Assembly: GCA_964482615.1 (NCBI GenBank)
Contig: CAYZYK010000014.1
Span: 1-19,017, forward strand
Direction of reading: 5' to 3'
DNA length: 19,017 nucleotides
Source: CAYZYK01 sp964482615
Lineage (GTDB): Bacteria; Patescibacteriota; Minisyncoccia; Minisyncoccales; CAYZYK01
The notes beneath the pieces are model-generated. The model was not told where the DNA came from, made no database searches, and saw only the letters and a list, made by a program, of their open reading frames with translations. Below are positions 7,095-15,046 of this stretch, in pieces. A program made the position numbers and the translations under genes. How positions within the stretch are numbered: the stretch's first letter is position 1; every line of letters starts with the position of its first letter.

Positions 7095-7335
7095 AGAATA
7101 AAATATTAAACATTTAGTAAATTGTTCATCAAAAAGTGAATAGTTTACTGGGTGGTTGATAGGGGCTTGGATAGCCCATCAGATGAAACCCATCTGATGA
7201 TAGGAGGGGCTCACTGTCAAGTTAACGTCTTGACCGACCAAGGAGTGCAATTCCTTGCATCCCTTGCTTGATAAGAGCTATCTCCACCATCAACCACCCA
7301 GACCATACATGGGCCCTACGGGGCCTTTTTCTTTT
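7095..7335 (+). ncRNA. Candidate structured noncoding RNA between murI and murD
   Basis: An approximately 235-base stretch with no convincing ORF is bounded by a TTGACA-17-TAAGAT promoter and an intrinsic terminator. Inside it, a 13-bp helix with two G-U pairs forms between 7116-7128 and 7137-7149. A perfect 13-bp helix pairs 7148-7160 with 7289-7301 and closes a multibranched domain. That domain holds a perfect 9-bp hairpin (7177-7185 with 7191-7199), a 6-bp hairpin (7216-7221 with 7229-7234), an 11-bp arm with one mismatch (7240-7250 with 7255-7265) and a possible 6-bp internal helix (7170-7175 with 7277-7282). I do not recognise RNase P, tmRNA, SRP, T-box or common riboswitch motifs. It could be a free RNA or a murD leader, but the terminator lies 38 bases before murD. 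Confidence 0.7.
7311..7335 (+). terminator. Intrinsic terminator with UACG tetraloop
   Basis: GGGCCC (7311-7316), loop TACG (7317-7320), GGGCCT (7321-7326), then a T-rich run to about 7335. This is a 6-bp stem with a stable UNCG-class tetraloop, closing candidate RNA 1 and insulating murD from it. Confidence 0.85.
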
Positions 7336-7373
7336 GCTAAAAAGCTGATAAAATTAAAGAAAAGAAATAAATT

Positions 7374-8759
7374 ATGTCTTTTAAGGGTAAAAAAATAACA
7401 ATAATGGGGTTGGGATTACACGGCGGGGGAGTAGGAAGCACTAAATTTTTTTATAAAAAAGGAGCTGAAGTTACAGTAACTGATATTAAAACTAAAGAAG
7501 AATTAAAATCTTCGCTTAGAAAGCTGAAAGGTTTACCCATAAATTATACCCTCAGTGAACACAAAAAAGAAGATTTCACTAATGCTGATTTAATAATCAA
7601 AAATCCGGGAGTGTCCCAAAGCTCACCTTATCTTAAATTAGCTGAAAACAAAAACATTCCAATAGAAACAGCAACTACTATCTTTTTCAAGCTTTGTCTT
7701 TCAGAAATAATTGGAATCACCGGCACCAAAGGTAAATCAACTGTTGCTACTTTAATATATAGATTTTTAAAAACAGAATATGAAAATACGGTTTTGGCAG
7801 GAAATATAGGTGTCTCACCCCTCCAGGTTTTAGATAAAACAGATAAAAAAACAAAAGTTGTTCTTGAGCTTTCAAGTTTTAACCTGGAAGATTTAGAAAA
7901 AAGCCCCCAGGTGGCTTTAATAACCAATATCTACAAAGATCATCTGAACCGTTACAAAAATATGAAAGAGTATATCGGAGCCAAAGCTCCTATTTTCAAG
8001 AATCAAACCAAAAAAGACATTTTAGTTTTAAATTACAACAATCAAAAAACAAGAAGTTTTGCTCCAGAAGCTAAGGGAAAAGTATATTTTTTCTCCCTTA
8101 CTGAAAAAAATAAAAACAAAGAGGGGGAAGTTGGTTGTTTTTTAAAAAATGGTCAAATATTTTTCTCAGAAAAACAAGAACCCGTGCTTAATCTTAGAGA
8201 AACCGAAATAAAAGGAGAACACAATATCTCTAATCTCCTCGCTGCTGTTACTTTAGCTAAGATATTTAAAGTTCCTTCAAAAAATATTAAAGAATCAATA
8301 AAATCTTTTAAGGGGGTTCCAGAAAGGGAACAACAAATAGCAACTAAAAATGGAATAAGATTTTTTGACGATACAACGGCAACTATTCCAGAAGCCGCTC
8401 AAGTTACAATTTCTGTTCTAAAAGAAAAAAATCCCAAATCAAGAATTTTTTTGATTGGGGGCGGAGTAGACAAGAACCTAGATTACAAAGATTTTACTTT
8501 GGGAATAAAAGAAAAAATAGAAAATATCTTACTTTTACCGGGGACTGCTTCAAATAAAATAAAAAGGGCGTTTGCTGAAAAAAAAACAGAAGAAAAAATT
8601 ATTCAAGTATCTTCAATGAAAGAAGCTGTTAAAAAAGCTTACAATCTAGCAAAAAAAGAAGATATTATCCTTCTTTCACCTGCTGCTGCAAGCTTTAATT
8701 TATTTAAAAATGAGTTTGATAGAGGAGAACAATTCAAAGAGGCTATAAATAATTTATGA
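7374..8759 (+). CDS. murD: UDP-N-acetylmuramoyl-alanine--D-glutamate ligase
   Basis: Cytoplasmic ATP-dependent Mur ligase that adds D-Glu to UDP-MurNAc-L-Ala. The 461-residue protein has an N-terminal nucleotide-binding-like domain (GLGLHGGGVGSTKFF near 12-26), the PGVSQSSPY segment typical of MurD (78-86), the P-loop GITGTKGKST (114-123), an LELSSFNLEDL segment in the central domain, and a C-terminal Mur ligase domain with FLIGGGVDKNLDY. MurD is preferred over MurC/E/F because of the PGVS motif and the LSSF pattern. It starts after the RNA terminator with the AATTATG context; a TAAAAT at 7349-7354 could be its -10. Its TGA stop overlaps the ftsW start (ATGA). Confidence 0.93.
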   Translation: MSFKGKKITIMGLGLHGGGVGSTKFFYKKGAEVTVTDIKTKEELKSSLRKLKGLPINYTLSEHKKEDFTNADLIIKNPGVSQSSPYLKLAENKNIPIETATTIFFKLCLSEIIGITGTKGKSTVATLIYRFLKTEYENTVLAGNIGVSPLQVLDKTDKKTKVVLELSSFNLEDLEKSPQVALITNIYKDHLNRYKNMKEYIGAKAPIFKNQTKKDILVLNYNNQKTRSFAPEAKGKVYFFSLTEKNKNKEGEVGCFLKNGQIFFSEKQEPVLNLRETEIKGEHNISNLLAAVTLAKIFKVPSKNIKESIKSFKGVPEREQQIATKNGIRFFDDTTATIPEAAQVTISVLKEKNPKSRIFLIGGGVDKNLDYKDFTLGIKEKIENILLLPGTASNKIKRAFAEKKTEEKIIQVSSMKEAVKKAYNLAKKEDIILLSPAAASFNLFKNEFDRGEQFKEAINNL

Positions 8760-9895
8760 AAAAAAAGAGAAAATTTTGGCAAGTTGACTATATATTATTT
8801 TTTACGATTTTGGCATTGGTCTGTTTTGGTGTTTTGTTTTTAAGCACTGTTTCTTCTCATTTTTCTTTGGAAATTGCAGAAACCACAACTTATTTCCTTT
8901 TTCACCAAATCAAAAATGGACTTTTACCTGGATTATTCTTGGGAGTTATTTTATTCTTTCTTCCTTTAAAATTAATAAGAAAAATAACTCCTGCTTTGGC
9001 TATCTTAAACTTAATTTTGGTTTTTTTGGTTTTCGTTCCTCAACTCGGTTTAAAACATGGGGGAGCTAGCCGTTGGCTGAACATTGCTGGGGTATCTTTC
9101 CAACCCTCTGAATTTCTCAAACTAACTGTAATTTTGTATTTTTCTTCTTGGATTAAAACAAGATTTGATGAAAAAAAGAAGAAATCCCTTTTTGGAAGAA
9201 AGAAAATAATCTATGATTTAAAGTATTTTCTTTTACCTTTTGCTTTTTTAATCGGGGTTTTAAGTTTGATTTTTATCCGTCAACCAGATATAAGTACATT
9301 AGGGGTAATTGTTTCAATAAGCTTCATTTTATACTTTTCTGCTGGGACTCCTATTTGGCACAATATAATTTTAGCCCTAATTGGACTGGGAGGGTTAATT
9401 TCTTTAATAATACAAACACCTTACCGTTTCTCAAGATTGTTGCTTTTTTTGAGGCCAGAAATTGATCCTTTAGGAAAAGGTTTTCAAATAAAACAAGCTT
9501 TAATATCTATAGGATCTGGTGGTATTTTAGGAAAAGGAATAGGTTACTCTTCCCAGAAATTCGGCTTTTTACCCCATCCCATGTCAGATACTATTTTTGC
9601 TGTTTTTGCTGAAGAAGCAGGGTTTGTTGGCTCCCTTATTTTACTTTCCCTTTTCTTGGTTCTCTTTTGGCGGGGACTGAGAATTTCAAAGTCAACAGAT
9701 AATAAGTTTTTAAAACTAACCTCCCTGGGAATAATTTGTTGGATACTCATTCAAGCTTTCGTTAACATAGGGGCTCAAATTGGAATTTTACCTTTAACTG
9801 GTATTCCTCTGCCCTTTATTAGCTACGGAGGTTCTCATCTTGTAGCAGAATTAGCTGCTATGGGAATACTTTTAAACATCTCAAGGAATGTTTAG
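8756..9895 (+). CDS. ftsW: SEDS-family lipid II polymerase, FtsW-like
   Basis: Polytopic membrane glycosyltransferase of the SEDS family, polymerising lipid II at the division site. The 379-residue protein has about ten hydrophobic segments. Conserved parts: GGASRWLNIAGVSFQPSEF (about 102-120), the RQPDISTLG loop (the QPDLGT motif of the family), the HPMSDTIFAVFAEEAGFVG segment in the large external loop, and the C-terminal GIPLPFISYGGSHL. FtsW is chosen over RodA because of its position between murD and murG, the order of classical dcw clusters; sequence alone does not fully separate the two. The ATG overlaps the murD stop, so translation is probably coupled. Confidence 0.9.
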   Translation: MKKKRKFWQVDYILFFTILALVCFGVLFLSTVSSHFSLEIAETTTYFLFHQIKNGLLPGLFLGVILFFLPLKLIRKITPALAILNLILVFLVFVPQLGLKHGGASRWLNIAGVSFQPSEFLKLTVILYFSSWIKTRFDEKKKKSLFGRKKIIYDLKYFLLPFAFLIGVLSLIFIRQPDISTLGVIVSISFILYFSAGTPIWHNIILALIGLGGLISLIIQTPYRFSRLLLFLRPEIDPLGKGFQIKQALISIGSGGILGKGIGYSSQKFGFLPHPMSDTIFAVFAEEAGFVGSLILLSLFLVLFWRGLRISKSTDNKFLKLTSLGIICWILIQAFVNIGAQIGILPLTGIPLPFISYGGSHLVAELAAMGILLNISRNV

Positions 9896-9905
9896 TTAAA
9901 AATAT

Positions 9906-11042
9906 ATGAAGAAGTTAAAAATACTTTTCACGGGTGGGGGTACGGGCGGTCATATTTTTCCTATCATTGCTGTCACCAGGGAAATAAGAAGAATATATCC
10001 GGGAAACAGTGAAAATCTTAATCTTTTCTATCTGGGTCCCGAAGATGAATTTTCTTCAATTTTTCTTTCCCAGGAAGGAATCACAATAAGAAAAATTATT
10101 ACGGGAAAGCTGAGAAGATATTTTTCTTTCAAAAATATTATTGATATCTTATTCAAAGTTCCTTTGGGAATTTTTCAAAGCTTCTTTATTCTGCTTTCTA
10201 TTAAGCCCGACATAATCTTCAGTAAAGGGGGGCATGGTGCTTTACCTGTAACTTTGACTGCTAAAATTTTAAGGATTCCTGTTTTCTTGCACGAATCAGA
10301 CATTGTTCCCGGATTAGCTAACAGAATGGCTTCAAAACAAGCCAAAAAGATCTTTATTTCCTTTCCCAGAACAGAATATTTTGAGATAGCAGATACCACT
10401 TTAACTGGAAATCCAATCAGGAGAGAAATTCTTGAGGGTTCTGTTGAGGAAGCTAAGCAAATCTTCAACCTTACCTTGAAAAAACCTGTAATTTTGTTCT
10501 TGGGTGGTTCACAAGGAGCTGAAAAAATAAATGATTTTGTTTTGTTAGCTTTAAACAATCTGCTTGAAAAGTTTGAAATAATACATCAGTCTGGAACAAA
10601 CAACCAAGAACAAGTAAGAAAAGAGTCAGAGGTGATAATAAAAGAAGAACTTGAAGAGTTCTATCATCTCCAATCTTTCTTGGATGAAAATAAACTCAAA
10701 CACGCTTACAAAGCAGCAGATATTATTGTTGCCAGGGCGGGGTCTGGAACCATATTTGAAGTTTCAGCTTTGGGGAAACCAAGCATCTTGATTCCCTTAT
10801 CTTCTTCTGCTGCGAATCATCAGGCCAAAAATGCTTATGCTTTAGCAGAAAAGAATGCTTGCTTGGTAATCGAAGAAGATAACTTGACTCCAGGATTTAT
10901 CATGGGAAAATTCAATTATTTGTTTTTCGAACAACCAAATGAATTGAAAAGAATAAAAGAAAACGCTTTGGAATTTTCAAAACCAGAAGCTGCCAAGAAA
11001 ATAGCAAGAGAAATTTTAGAATATTTAATCTATTTGGAATAA
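9906..11042 (+). CDS. murG: UDP-GlcNAc:lipid I N-acetylglucosaminyltransferase
   Basis: GT-B fold glycosyltransferase on the inner membrane face, converting lipid I to lipid II. The first glycine-rich loop is GGGTGGH (10-16), followed by KGGHGALPVTLTA, HESDIVPGLANRM, the second domain loop GGSQGAEKIND, and the UDP-GlcNAc-binding stretch ARAGSGTIFEVSALGKPSIL followed by the NHQ triad residues. Its 378 residues match the family. It begins ten bases after ftsW ends and its TAA is one base from the next ATG (TAATATG). No Shine-Dalgarno is visible. Confidence 0.95.
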   Translation: MKKLKILFTGGGTGGHIFPIIAVTREIRRIYPGNSENLNLFYLGPEDEFSSIFLSQEGITIRKIITGKLRRYFSFKNIIDILFKVPLGIFQSFFILLSIKPDIIFSKGGHGALPVTLTAKILRIPVFLHESDIVPGLANRMASKQAKKIFISFPRTEYFEIADTTLTGNPIRREILEGSVEEAKQIFNLTLKKPVILFLGGSQGAEKINDFVLLALNNLLEKFEIIHQSGTNNQEQVRKESEVIIKEELEEFYHLQSFLDENKLKHAYKAADIIVARAGSGTIFEVSALGKPSILIPLSSSAANHQAKNAYALAEKNACLVIEEDNLTPGFIMGKFNYLFFEQPNELKRIKENALEFSKPEAAKKIAREILEYLIYLE

Positions 11043-11043
11043 T

Positions 11044-12666
11044 ATGGAACACAAAGATCTTGAATTAAAAAAAACAGGAGAAATAAGGGTAAGAATAGCG
11101 CCCTCACCAACTGGAGCTTTACATGTTGGAACAGCAAGAACAGCTCTTTTTAATTATCTTTTTGCCAAAAAAAATCAAGGTATTTTCATTCTCAGGATTG
11201 AAGATACAGATAAAGAAAGGTCAGAAAAAAAATGGGAAGAAGATATCACAGAAAATTTAAAATGGTTGGGTCTTGAATACACCGAAGGTCCAGATACTGG
11301 GGGTGAAAGGGGTCCTTACAGACAAAGCAAAAGAGGAGATATCTATTTACCTTATTTAAAAAAACTCCTCCAAGAAAATAAGGCCTATTATTGTTTCTGC
11401 TCTGAAGAAGAGCTTGAAGCTCATCGTCAGTATTTAATTTCAATTGGCAGACCCCCAATTTACAGCGGTAAATGTGCCAACCTTACAAAAAAAGAAATTA
11501 AAGAGAATTTTAAAGAAAAAAAATCTGCGATTGTTAGATTTAAGATTCCAGGACAGAAAATAAAGTTCAAAGATAAAATAAGAGATGAAGTAGAGTTTGA
11601 TGGGGAATTAATAGGGGACATATCCTTAGCAAAAAATATAGTTGCTCCTTTATCATCAACAAAAAAGAAAGACAACAAAGAGATAAGTTTTTTGTACAAT
11701 TTTGCCGCTGTTATTGATGATTATGAAATGAAAATATCCCATGTCATCAGAGGAGAGGACCATCTTTCAAACACTCCAAAACAAATCTCAATTCAAAGAG
11801 CCCTCAATTTACCCCAACCAGAATACGCTCATTTACCTTTAATTTTGGGTTCTGATCGCTCCAAGTTAAGTAAAAGACACGGCGCCGTTTCTATTGCAGA
11901 ATACAGAAAGAAAGGATATTTACCTGAAGCTATAATAAACTTTATGGCCTTTTTGGGTTGGAATCCCGGAGACGAAAGAGAGATTTTCTCCCTTAACTCT
12001 CTAGTTAAAGAGTTCTCCTTTAACAGAGTAGGGAGGTCAGGGGCTGTTTTCAATATTAAAAAATTAGATTCTTTGAATGGTTTCTATCTCCGCCAAAAAT
12101 CAAAAGAGAAAATAACAGAACTTTGCTTGCCCTACTTAATAGAGGCTAATTTTATTGAACCAGAAAAAGAAAAAGATGTTTTGGTTGAAAAAATAACTCC
12201 CAAAACATACAAAATTAAAGAAACAAAAGAAGAAATTTCTATTCAAGACCTCCAAAAGATAGTTTCTCTTTACCAGGAAAGGTTAAAGAAGCTCTCTGAA
12301 ATAAAAGATTTAACTGATTTTTTCTTCAAAAAGAAATTAGATTACAAAAAAGAACTCCTTCAATGGAAAGATATGACAGACAAGGAGATTAAAATCTCTC
12401 TTGACAAATCATATAAAGTGTTATCTGAGATAAAAAAGGAGGATTGGACCAAAAATAATCTCCAAGATATTTTAATGAAAGAAGCAGAAAAATTAAGCCT
12501 CAAAAGAGACAGTAAGGAAATTAAGGGTAGGGGATACTTACTTTGGCCCCTGAGAGCAGCCCTGACAGGAAAGAGAGCCTCAGCGGGCCCCTTTGAGTTA
12601 GCTGAGGTGCTGGGAAAACAAAGAAGCCAAGAAAGAATAAAACAAGCAAAAGAGAAATTAAAATAA
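11044..12666 (+). CDS. gltX: Glutamyl-tRNA synthetase
   Basis: Class I synthetase that charges tRNA-Glu, and possibly tRNA-Gln if the organism uses the amidotransferase route (not determinable here). Signatures: RIAPSPTGALHVGTARTALF with the HIGH equivalent HVGT (27-30), the zinc-knuckle-like Cys117, Cys119 and Cys144 around YYCFCS and GKCANL, HVIRGEDHLSNTPKQ, and KLSKR (274-278). The C-terminal anticodon-binding region ends with LRAALTGKRASAGPFELAEV. At 540 residues it is somewhat longer than the usual 470-490, with the extra length in the charged helical anticodon-binding part around 380-450. It is coupled to murG by TAATATG and to the next gene by the same junction. Confidence 0.95.
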   Translation: MEHKDLELKKTGEIRVRIAPSPTGALHVGTARTALFNYLFAKKNQGIFILRIEDTDKERSEKKWEEDITENLKWLGLEYTEGPDTGGERGPYRQSKRGDIYLPYLKKLLQENKAYYCFCSEEELEAHRQYLISIGRPPIYSGKCANLTKKEIKENFKEKKSAIVRFKIPGQKIKFKDKIRDEVEFDGELIGDISLAKNIVAPLSSTKKKDNKEISFLYNFAAVIDDYEMKISHVIRGEDHLSNTPKQISIQRALNLPQPEYAHLPLILGSDRSKLSKRHGAVSIAEYRKKGYLPEAIINFMAFLGWNPGDEREIFSLNSLVKEFSFNRVGRSGAVFNIKKLDSLNGFYLRQKSKEKITELCLPYLIEANFIEPEKEKDVLVEKITPKTYKIKETKEEISIQDLQKIVSLYQERLKKLSEIKDLTDFFFKKKLDYKKELLQWKDMTDKEIKISLDKSYKVLSEIKKEDWTKNNLQDILMKEAEKLSLKRDSKEIKGRGYLLWPLRAALTGKRASAGPFELAEVLGKQRSQERIKQAKEKLK

Positions 12667-12667
12667 T

Positions 12668-13009
12668 ATGAACAAAACATTACTTTTTAATCTTTTAATA
12701 ATCTTTCTTATCTTATTTTTTGTTTTCCTCTCCCAACAACCCTCAATCAAATCTTATTTTAAAGAAAACGCTTTCTTGCAAAATTTTATTAAAAATATAT
12801 TCCAGAAAGTTACAGAAACATTTCGTTTAATATTTGAGAAGATAAAACAGCTTCTTCAAAAATACATTTTTTCAAGATTCAGAGAAGAGACAGAAAAAAG
12901 AAAAGAGAATATAAAAGAAGAGTTAAAAGAAGAAACAGAAAAAGCAAAAGAGAGTGTTCTCCAACAGATCAAGGGCTTTTTTAAAGCACAGCTCCAAAAA
13001 ATATTTTAA
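12668..13009 (+). CDS. Small membrane-anchored coiled-coil protein
   Basis: Unrecognised 113-residue protein. One N-terminal TM segment covers about residues 4-23 (LLFNLLIIFLILFFVFLSQQ). It is followed by an amphipathic Lys/Phe/Ile-rich stretch and a highly charged Glu/Lys helix with coiled-coil character from about residue 70 to 100 (FREETEKRKENIKEELKEE). It is the last gene of the ftsW-murG-gltX run, one base after gltX (TAATATG), so it is probably co-expressed with cell-wall functions. The topology could suit a scaffold or envelope-spacing role, but that is inference from shape only. Confidence 0.75.
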   Translation: MNKTLLFNLLIIFLILFFVFLSQQPSIKSYFKENAFLQNFIKNIFQKVTETFRLIFEKIKQLLQKYIFSRFREETEKRKENIKEELKEETEKAKESVLQQIKGFFKAQLQKIF

Positions 13010-13074
13010 ATTCCCTTTTTTATCAGTTCTCTAAGATATTAATAAAAATAGTAGAGGAGTAGTACTTTCTTTGC

Positions 13075-13105
13075 TTGACAGGTTTTTTTCACCTGTTATT
13101 ATTAT
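13075..13105 (+). promoter_or_regulatory. Candidate promoter with palindromic spacer upstream of the Xer gene
   Basis: TTGACA at 13075-13080 precedes TATTAT at 13100-13105 by 19 bases, longer than ideal. An inverted repeat, ACAGGT (13078-13083) and ACCTGT (13091-13096), overlaps the -35 and spacer and could be an operator. It leaves a roughly 140-base leader rich in A runs before the ATG at 13254, with a short direct repeat AAATAAACAAAAAA in its second half. No terminator for the preceding operon is evident. Confidence 0.4.
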
Positions 13106-13253
13106 ATATAGGAACAGTCGTACAATGTATGTAAAGAGCCAGTTTAAGGGAGATTAACCAATAAGGCAAAAAAACCCTAACCACTTCTCTCCAAATAAAC
13201 AAAAAAAAGAACTTTTTTAAACAAAAATAAACAAAAAATATCTCTCACCTATT

Positions 13254-14216
13254 ATGAAAAAATCTGACACCCCAATTATAAAACATCTTCCCGACTTTCT
13301 AGATTACTGTGCTGTTGAAAAGGGTTTAGCAGACAAAACCCAACAAAACTATCACCACTATTTAAACAAATTCAAAGAGTGGCTTAAAAACAATAATTTA
13401 AAGAATTTAAGGCCCCATGAACTAACCGCAGATCATATCTGGAAGTATAGACTGTTTTTAGCTCGTTCCAGAGATAAAAATGGTAAAACTTTAAAGAAGA
13501 CCACCCAAAATTACTATTTAGTCGCCCTCAGAGTCCTTCTAAGCTACTTTTCTGACAAAGATATACAATCTATCCCGGCAGATAAGGTAAAGCTTCCCAG
13601 AGACGCTCAGAAAGAAAAACCCCCAAAAGTACTTAATTTAGAACAAATAAAAAAACTTTTGGAAGCAGCCAACAAAAAAGGGCGTATTGGGTTAAGAAAT
13701 AGGGCTATTTTAGAATCATTGTTCTCCACGGGTCTCAGAATAGCTGAGCTTGTTTCCTTAAACAAAGAACAGTTTAAGAACATTGAAAACAAAAAAGATT
13801 TAGAAATAACAATTATCGGAAAAGGAGATAGACCAAGAACAGTATATTTTTCAGAAAGAGCCCTCAAATGGCTAAAAAAGTATTTGAAAACAAGAAAAGA
13901 TGATTCAAAAGCTCTTTTTATAAATTACAGGAAAAGAAAAGATGCCCCGAGGAGATTAACAGCAAGATCAATTCAAAGAATAGTCAAAAAGTGTGCTATT
14001 AAAGCTGGAGTTCCTATATTTACAAGCCCCCACGTTCTACGCCATTCAATGGCAACTGATTTACTTTCTCAAGGAGTTGATTTGAGGGCTATCCAAGAAT
14101 TTTTAGGTCATAAAAATATCTCAACAACCCAAATATACACCCATGTAACTAACAAACGTTTAAGAGAAATTCACCGCAAATATCATAGTGGAAAAAGACT
14201 AGAAAAAGAAGAATAG
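13254..14216 (+). CDS. Xer-type tyrosine recombinase
   Basis: Site-specific tyrosine recombinase of the XerC/XerD type, normally resolving chromosome dimers at dif. The N-terminal SAM-like core-binding domain covers about residues 10-105. The catalytic domain holds the full set: Arg162 (TGLRIAEL), Lys190 (GKGDRPR), His260 and Arg263 (HVLRHSMA), His286 (LGHKNI) and the nucleophile Tyr295 (TQIYTHV). Length 320 is near the usual 300. A phage or integron integrase is possible, but there is no attachment site or phage gene nearby and the catalytic motifs are the Xer consensus. XerC and XerD cannot be separated from one copy, hence no symbol. The ATG has no Shine-Dalgarno and lies at the end of a long leader. 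Confidence 0.93.
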   Translation: MKKSDTPIIKHLPDFLDYCAVEKGLADKTQQNYHHYLNKFKEWLKNNNLKNLRPHELTADHIWKYRLFLARSRDKNGKTLKKTTQNYYLVALRVLLSYFSDKDIQSIPADKVKLPRDAQKEKPPKVLNLEQIKKLLEAANKKGRIGLRNRAILESLFSTGLRIAELVSLNKEQFKNIENKKDLEITIIGKGDRPRTVYFSERALKWLKKYLKTRKDDSKALFINYRKRKDAPRRLTARSIQRIVKKCAIKAGVPIFTSPHVLRHSMATDLLSQGVDLRAIQEFLGHKNISTTQIYTHVTNKRLREIHRKYHSGKRLEKEE

Positions 14217-14225
14217 CCTTCATAT

Positions 14226-14272
14226 TAAAAAACAAAAAGCCATTGAGCTTAACGTAAATCTGCTCAGTGGCT
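14226..14272 (-). terminator. Intrinsic terminator for the minus-strand two-TM gene
   Basis: Arms 14238-14248 and 14262-14272 form an 11-bp stem with one G-U pair. On the minus strand it is followed by a T-rich run (complement of 14226-14237). It lies between convergent genes; on the + strand only a short CTCTTT follows, so it would be a weak terminator for the recombinase gene. Confidence 0.75.
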
Positions 14273-14305
14273 CTTTAATTGACTCAAAGTCACATACAGG
14301 AATCA

Positions 14306-14650
14306 CTAAAGATTAAGAAACAACAAACTACCCAGAACAACAAGGAACACAAAAAGAAGAACCGCTTTCCATGTCTCTCTTCTGCTGTAAGATCCCAGGT
14401 AATCAACAGCCCCGGGTATTTCCATAATACCCTTAGCGTGTTGAATCTGATCAGGAGTGTATGCTTGAAGAATAGCAACCCTATCGTCTTCTTTGAGAAG
14501 TTCTATCAAGATCTCAATCCTTTTAAGTTTCCAAGCAAGAGATAAATGTTCGGTAGCGAACTTTATCAAAAACACAATCCCTATTATCCAAAACACGGGA
14601 AACAGAGCCCAAACAACAAAAACCATAATATCAAGCGCTGTCCATTCCAT
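14306..14650 (-). CDS. Hypothetical two-TM membrane protein with Shine-Dalgarno start
   Basis: Unrecognised 114-residue protein: TM1 at about 8-30 (IMVFVVWALFPVFWIIGIVF), a central charged region of about 60 residues (KRIEILIELLKEDD, then a YTPDQIQHAKG segment), and TM2 at about 94-113. This is a hairpin with the soluble part most likely cytoplasmic. It is set apart by its expression signals: a perfect consensus promoter (14686-14714), an AGGAGG Shine-Dalgarno five bases from the ATG, and a terminator downstream. Most genes in the window have none of these. That suggests recent acquisition or strong, independent expression. No function is proposed. Confidence 0.75.
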   Translation of the reverse strand: MEWTALDIMVFVVWALFPVFWIIGIVFLIKFATEHLSLAWKLKRIEILIELLKEDDRVAILQAYTPDQIQHAKGIMEIPGAVDYLGSYSRRETWKAVLLFVFLVVLGSLLFLNL

Positions 14651-14655
14651 TTCTC

Positions 14656-14661
14656 CCTCCT
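14656..14661 (-). promoter_or_regulatory. Consensus Shine-Dalgarno (AGGAGG)
   Basis: Minus-strand AGGAGG with a five-base spacer to the ATG whose first base is 14650. It fixes the start of the two-TM gene and is the only canonical site I find before a protein-coding gene here. Confidence 0.8.
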
Positions 14662-14685
14662 TTCTTCTTGAGTCAACTCTTCCAT

Positions 14686-14714
14686 ATTATAAAAACCTTA
14701 TATCATTCTGTCAA
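14686..14714 (-). promoter_or_regulatory. Perfect consensus sigma70 promoter
   Basis: On the minus strand, TTGACA (complement of 14709-14714), exactly 17 bases, then TATAAT (complement of 14686-14691). Predicted start is near 14679, giving a leader of about 29 bases that includes the Shine-Dalgarno. Confidence 0.85.
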
Positions 14715-14777
14715 TGAATTAAAAACGATCAGAACAACTGACCGCTTTTAATAAATGTCGCACAATATAAAGAGGTT

Positions 14778-14870
14778 TTACTCTTCACAAACACATTTAT
14801 CCATTGGTTTCCCACATTCCTCACAAGTCTCTTTTTCTTCTTTTGATCTGCAACCACAAGTATCACACAT
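14778..14870 (-). CDS. 30-residue cysteine-rich putative zinc-binding peptide
   Basis: A very short ORF, MCDTCGCRSKEEKETCEECG followed by KPMDKCVCEE. It has seven Cys in 30 residues arranged CxxCxC, CxxC and CxC (Cys2, 5, 7, 16, 19, 26, 28), an order that would bind one or two metal ions. The rest is Glu/Lys. Upstream on the minus strand a TTGATT-17-TAATAA promoter-like pair exists, with no Shine-Dalgarno. Such dense Cys spacing is unlikely by chance in AT-rich DNA, so I regard it as a real gene. It could be a metal-binding or redox peptide; the function is unknown. Confidence 0.6.
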   Translation of the reverse strand: MCDTCGCRSKEEKETCEECGKPMDKCVCEE

Positions 14871-14984
14871 ATTTTTTAAAATTATTATTATTTTATTAAA
14901 CCTTTATATTATTTTAATCAAAAATTGAAAAATGACAAGTGGAAAGTGTTTTGCTAAATATATAAAGATCAAAATATTTCCCAA

Positions 14985-15012
14985 TAAAAAAACCCAACAA
15001 ATTATGTTGGGT
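14985..15012 (-). terminator. Intrinsic terminator of the cold-shock gene
   Basis: Perfect 8-bp stem ACCCAACA (14992-14999) with TGTTGGGT (15005-15012) and a five-base loop; on the minus strand seven T residues follow (complement of 14985-14991). It lies 35 bases after the csp stop codon. Confidence 0.85.
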
Positions 15013-15046
15013 GAAAAATTAAAATAATTTTTGCTTTACAAACTCT

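Noticed and set aside
13116..13133. dif-like sequence (CGTACAATGTATGTAAAG) upstream of the Xer gene
   Set aside because: It shares 13 of 18 positions with the Escherichia coli dif core, but lacks inverted arms around a six-base centre. The palindrome TACA-A-TGTA has the wrong spacing.
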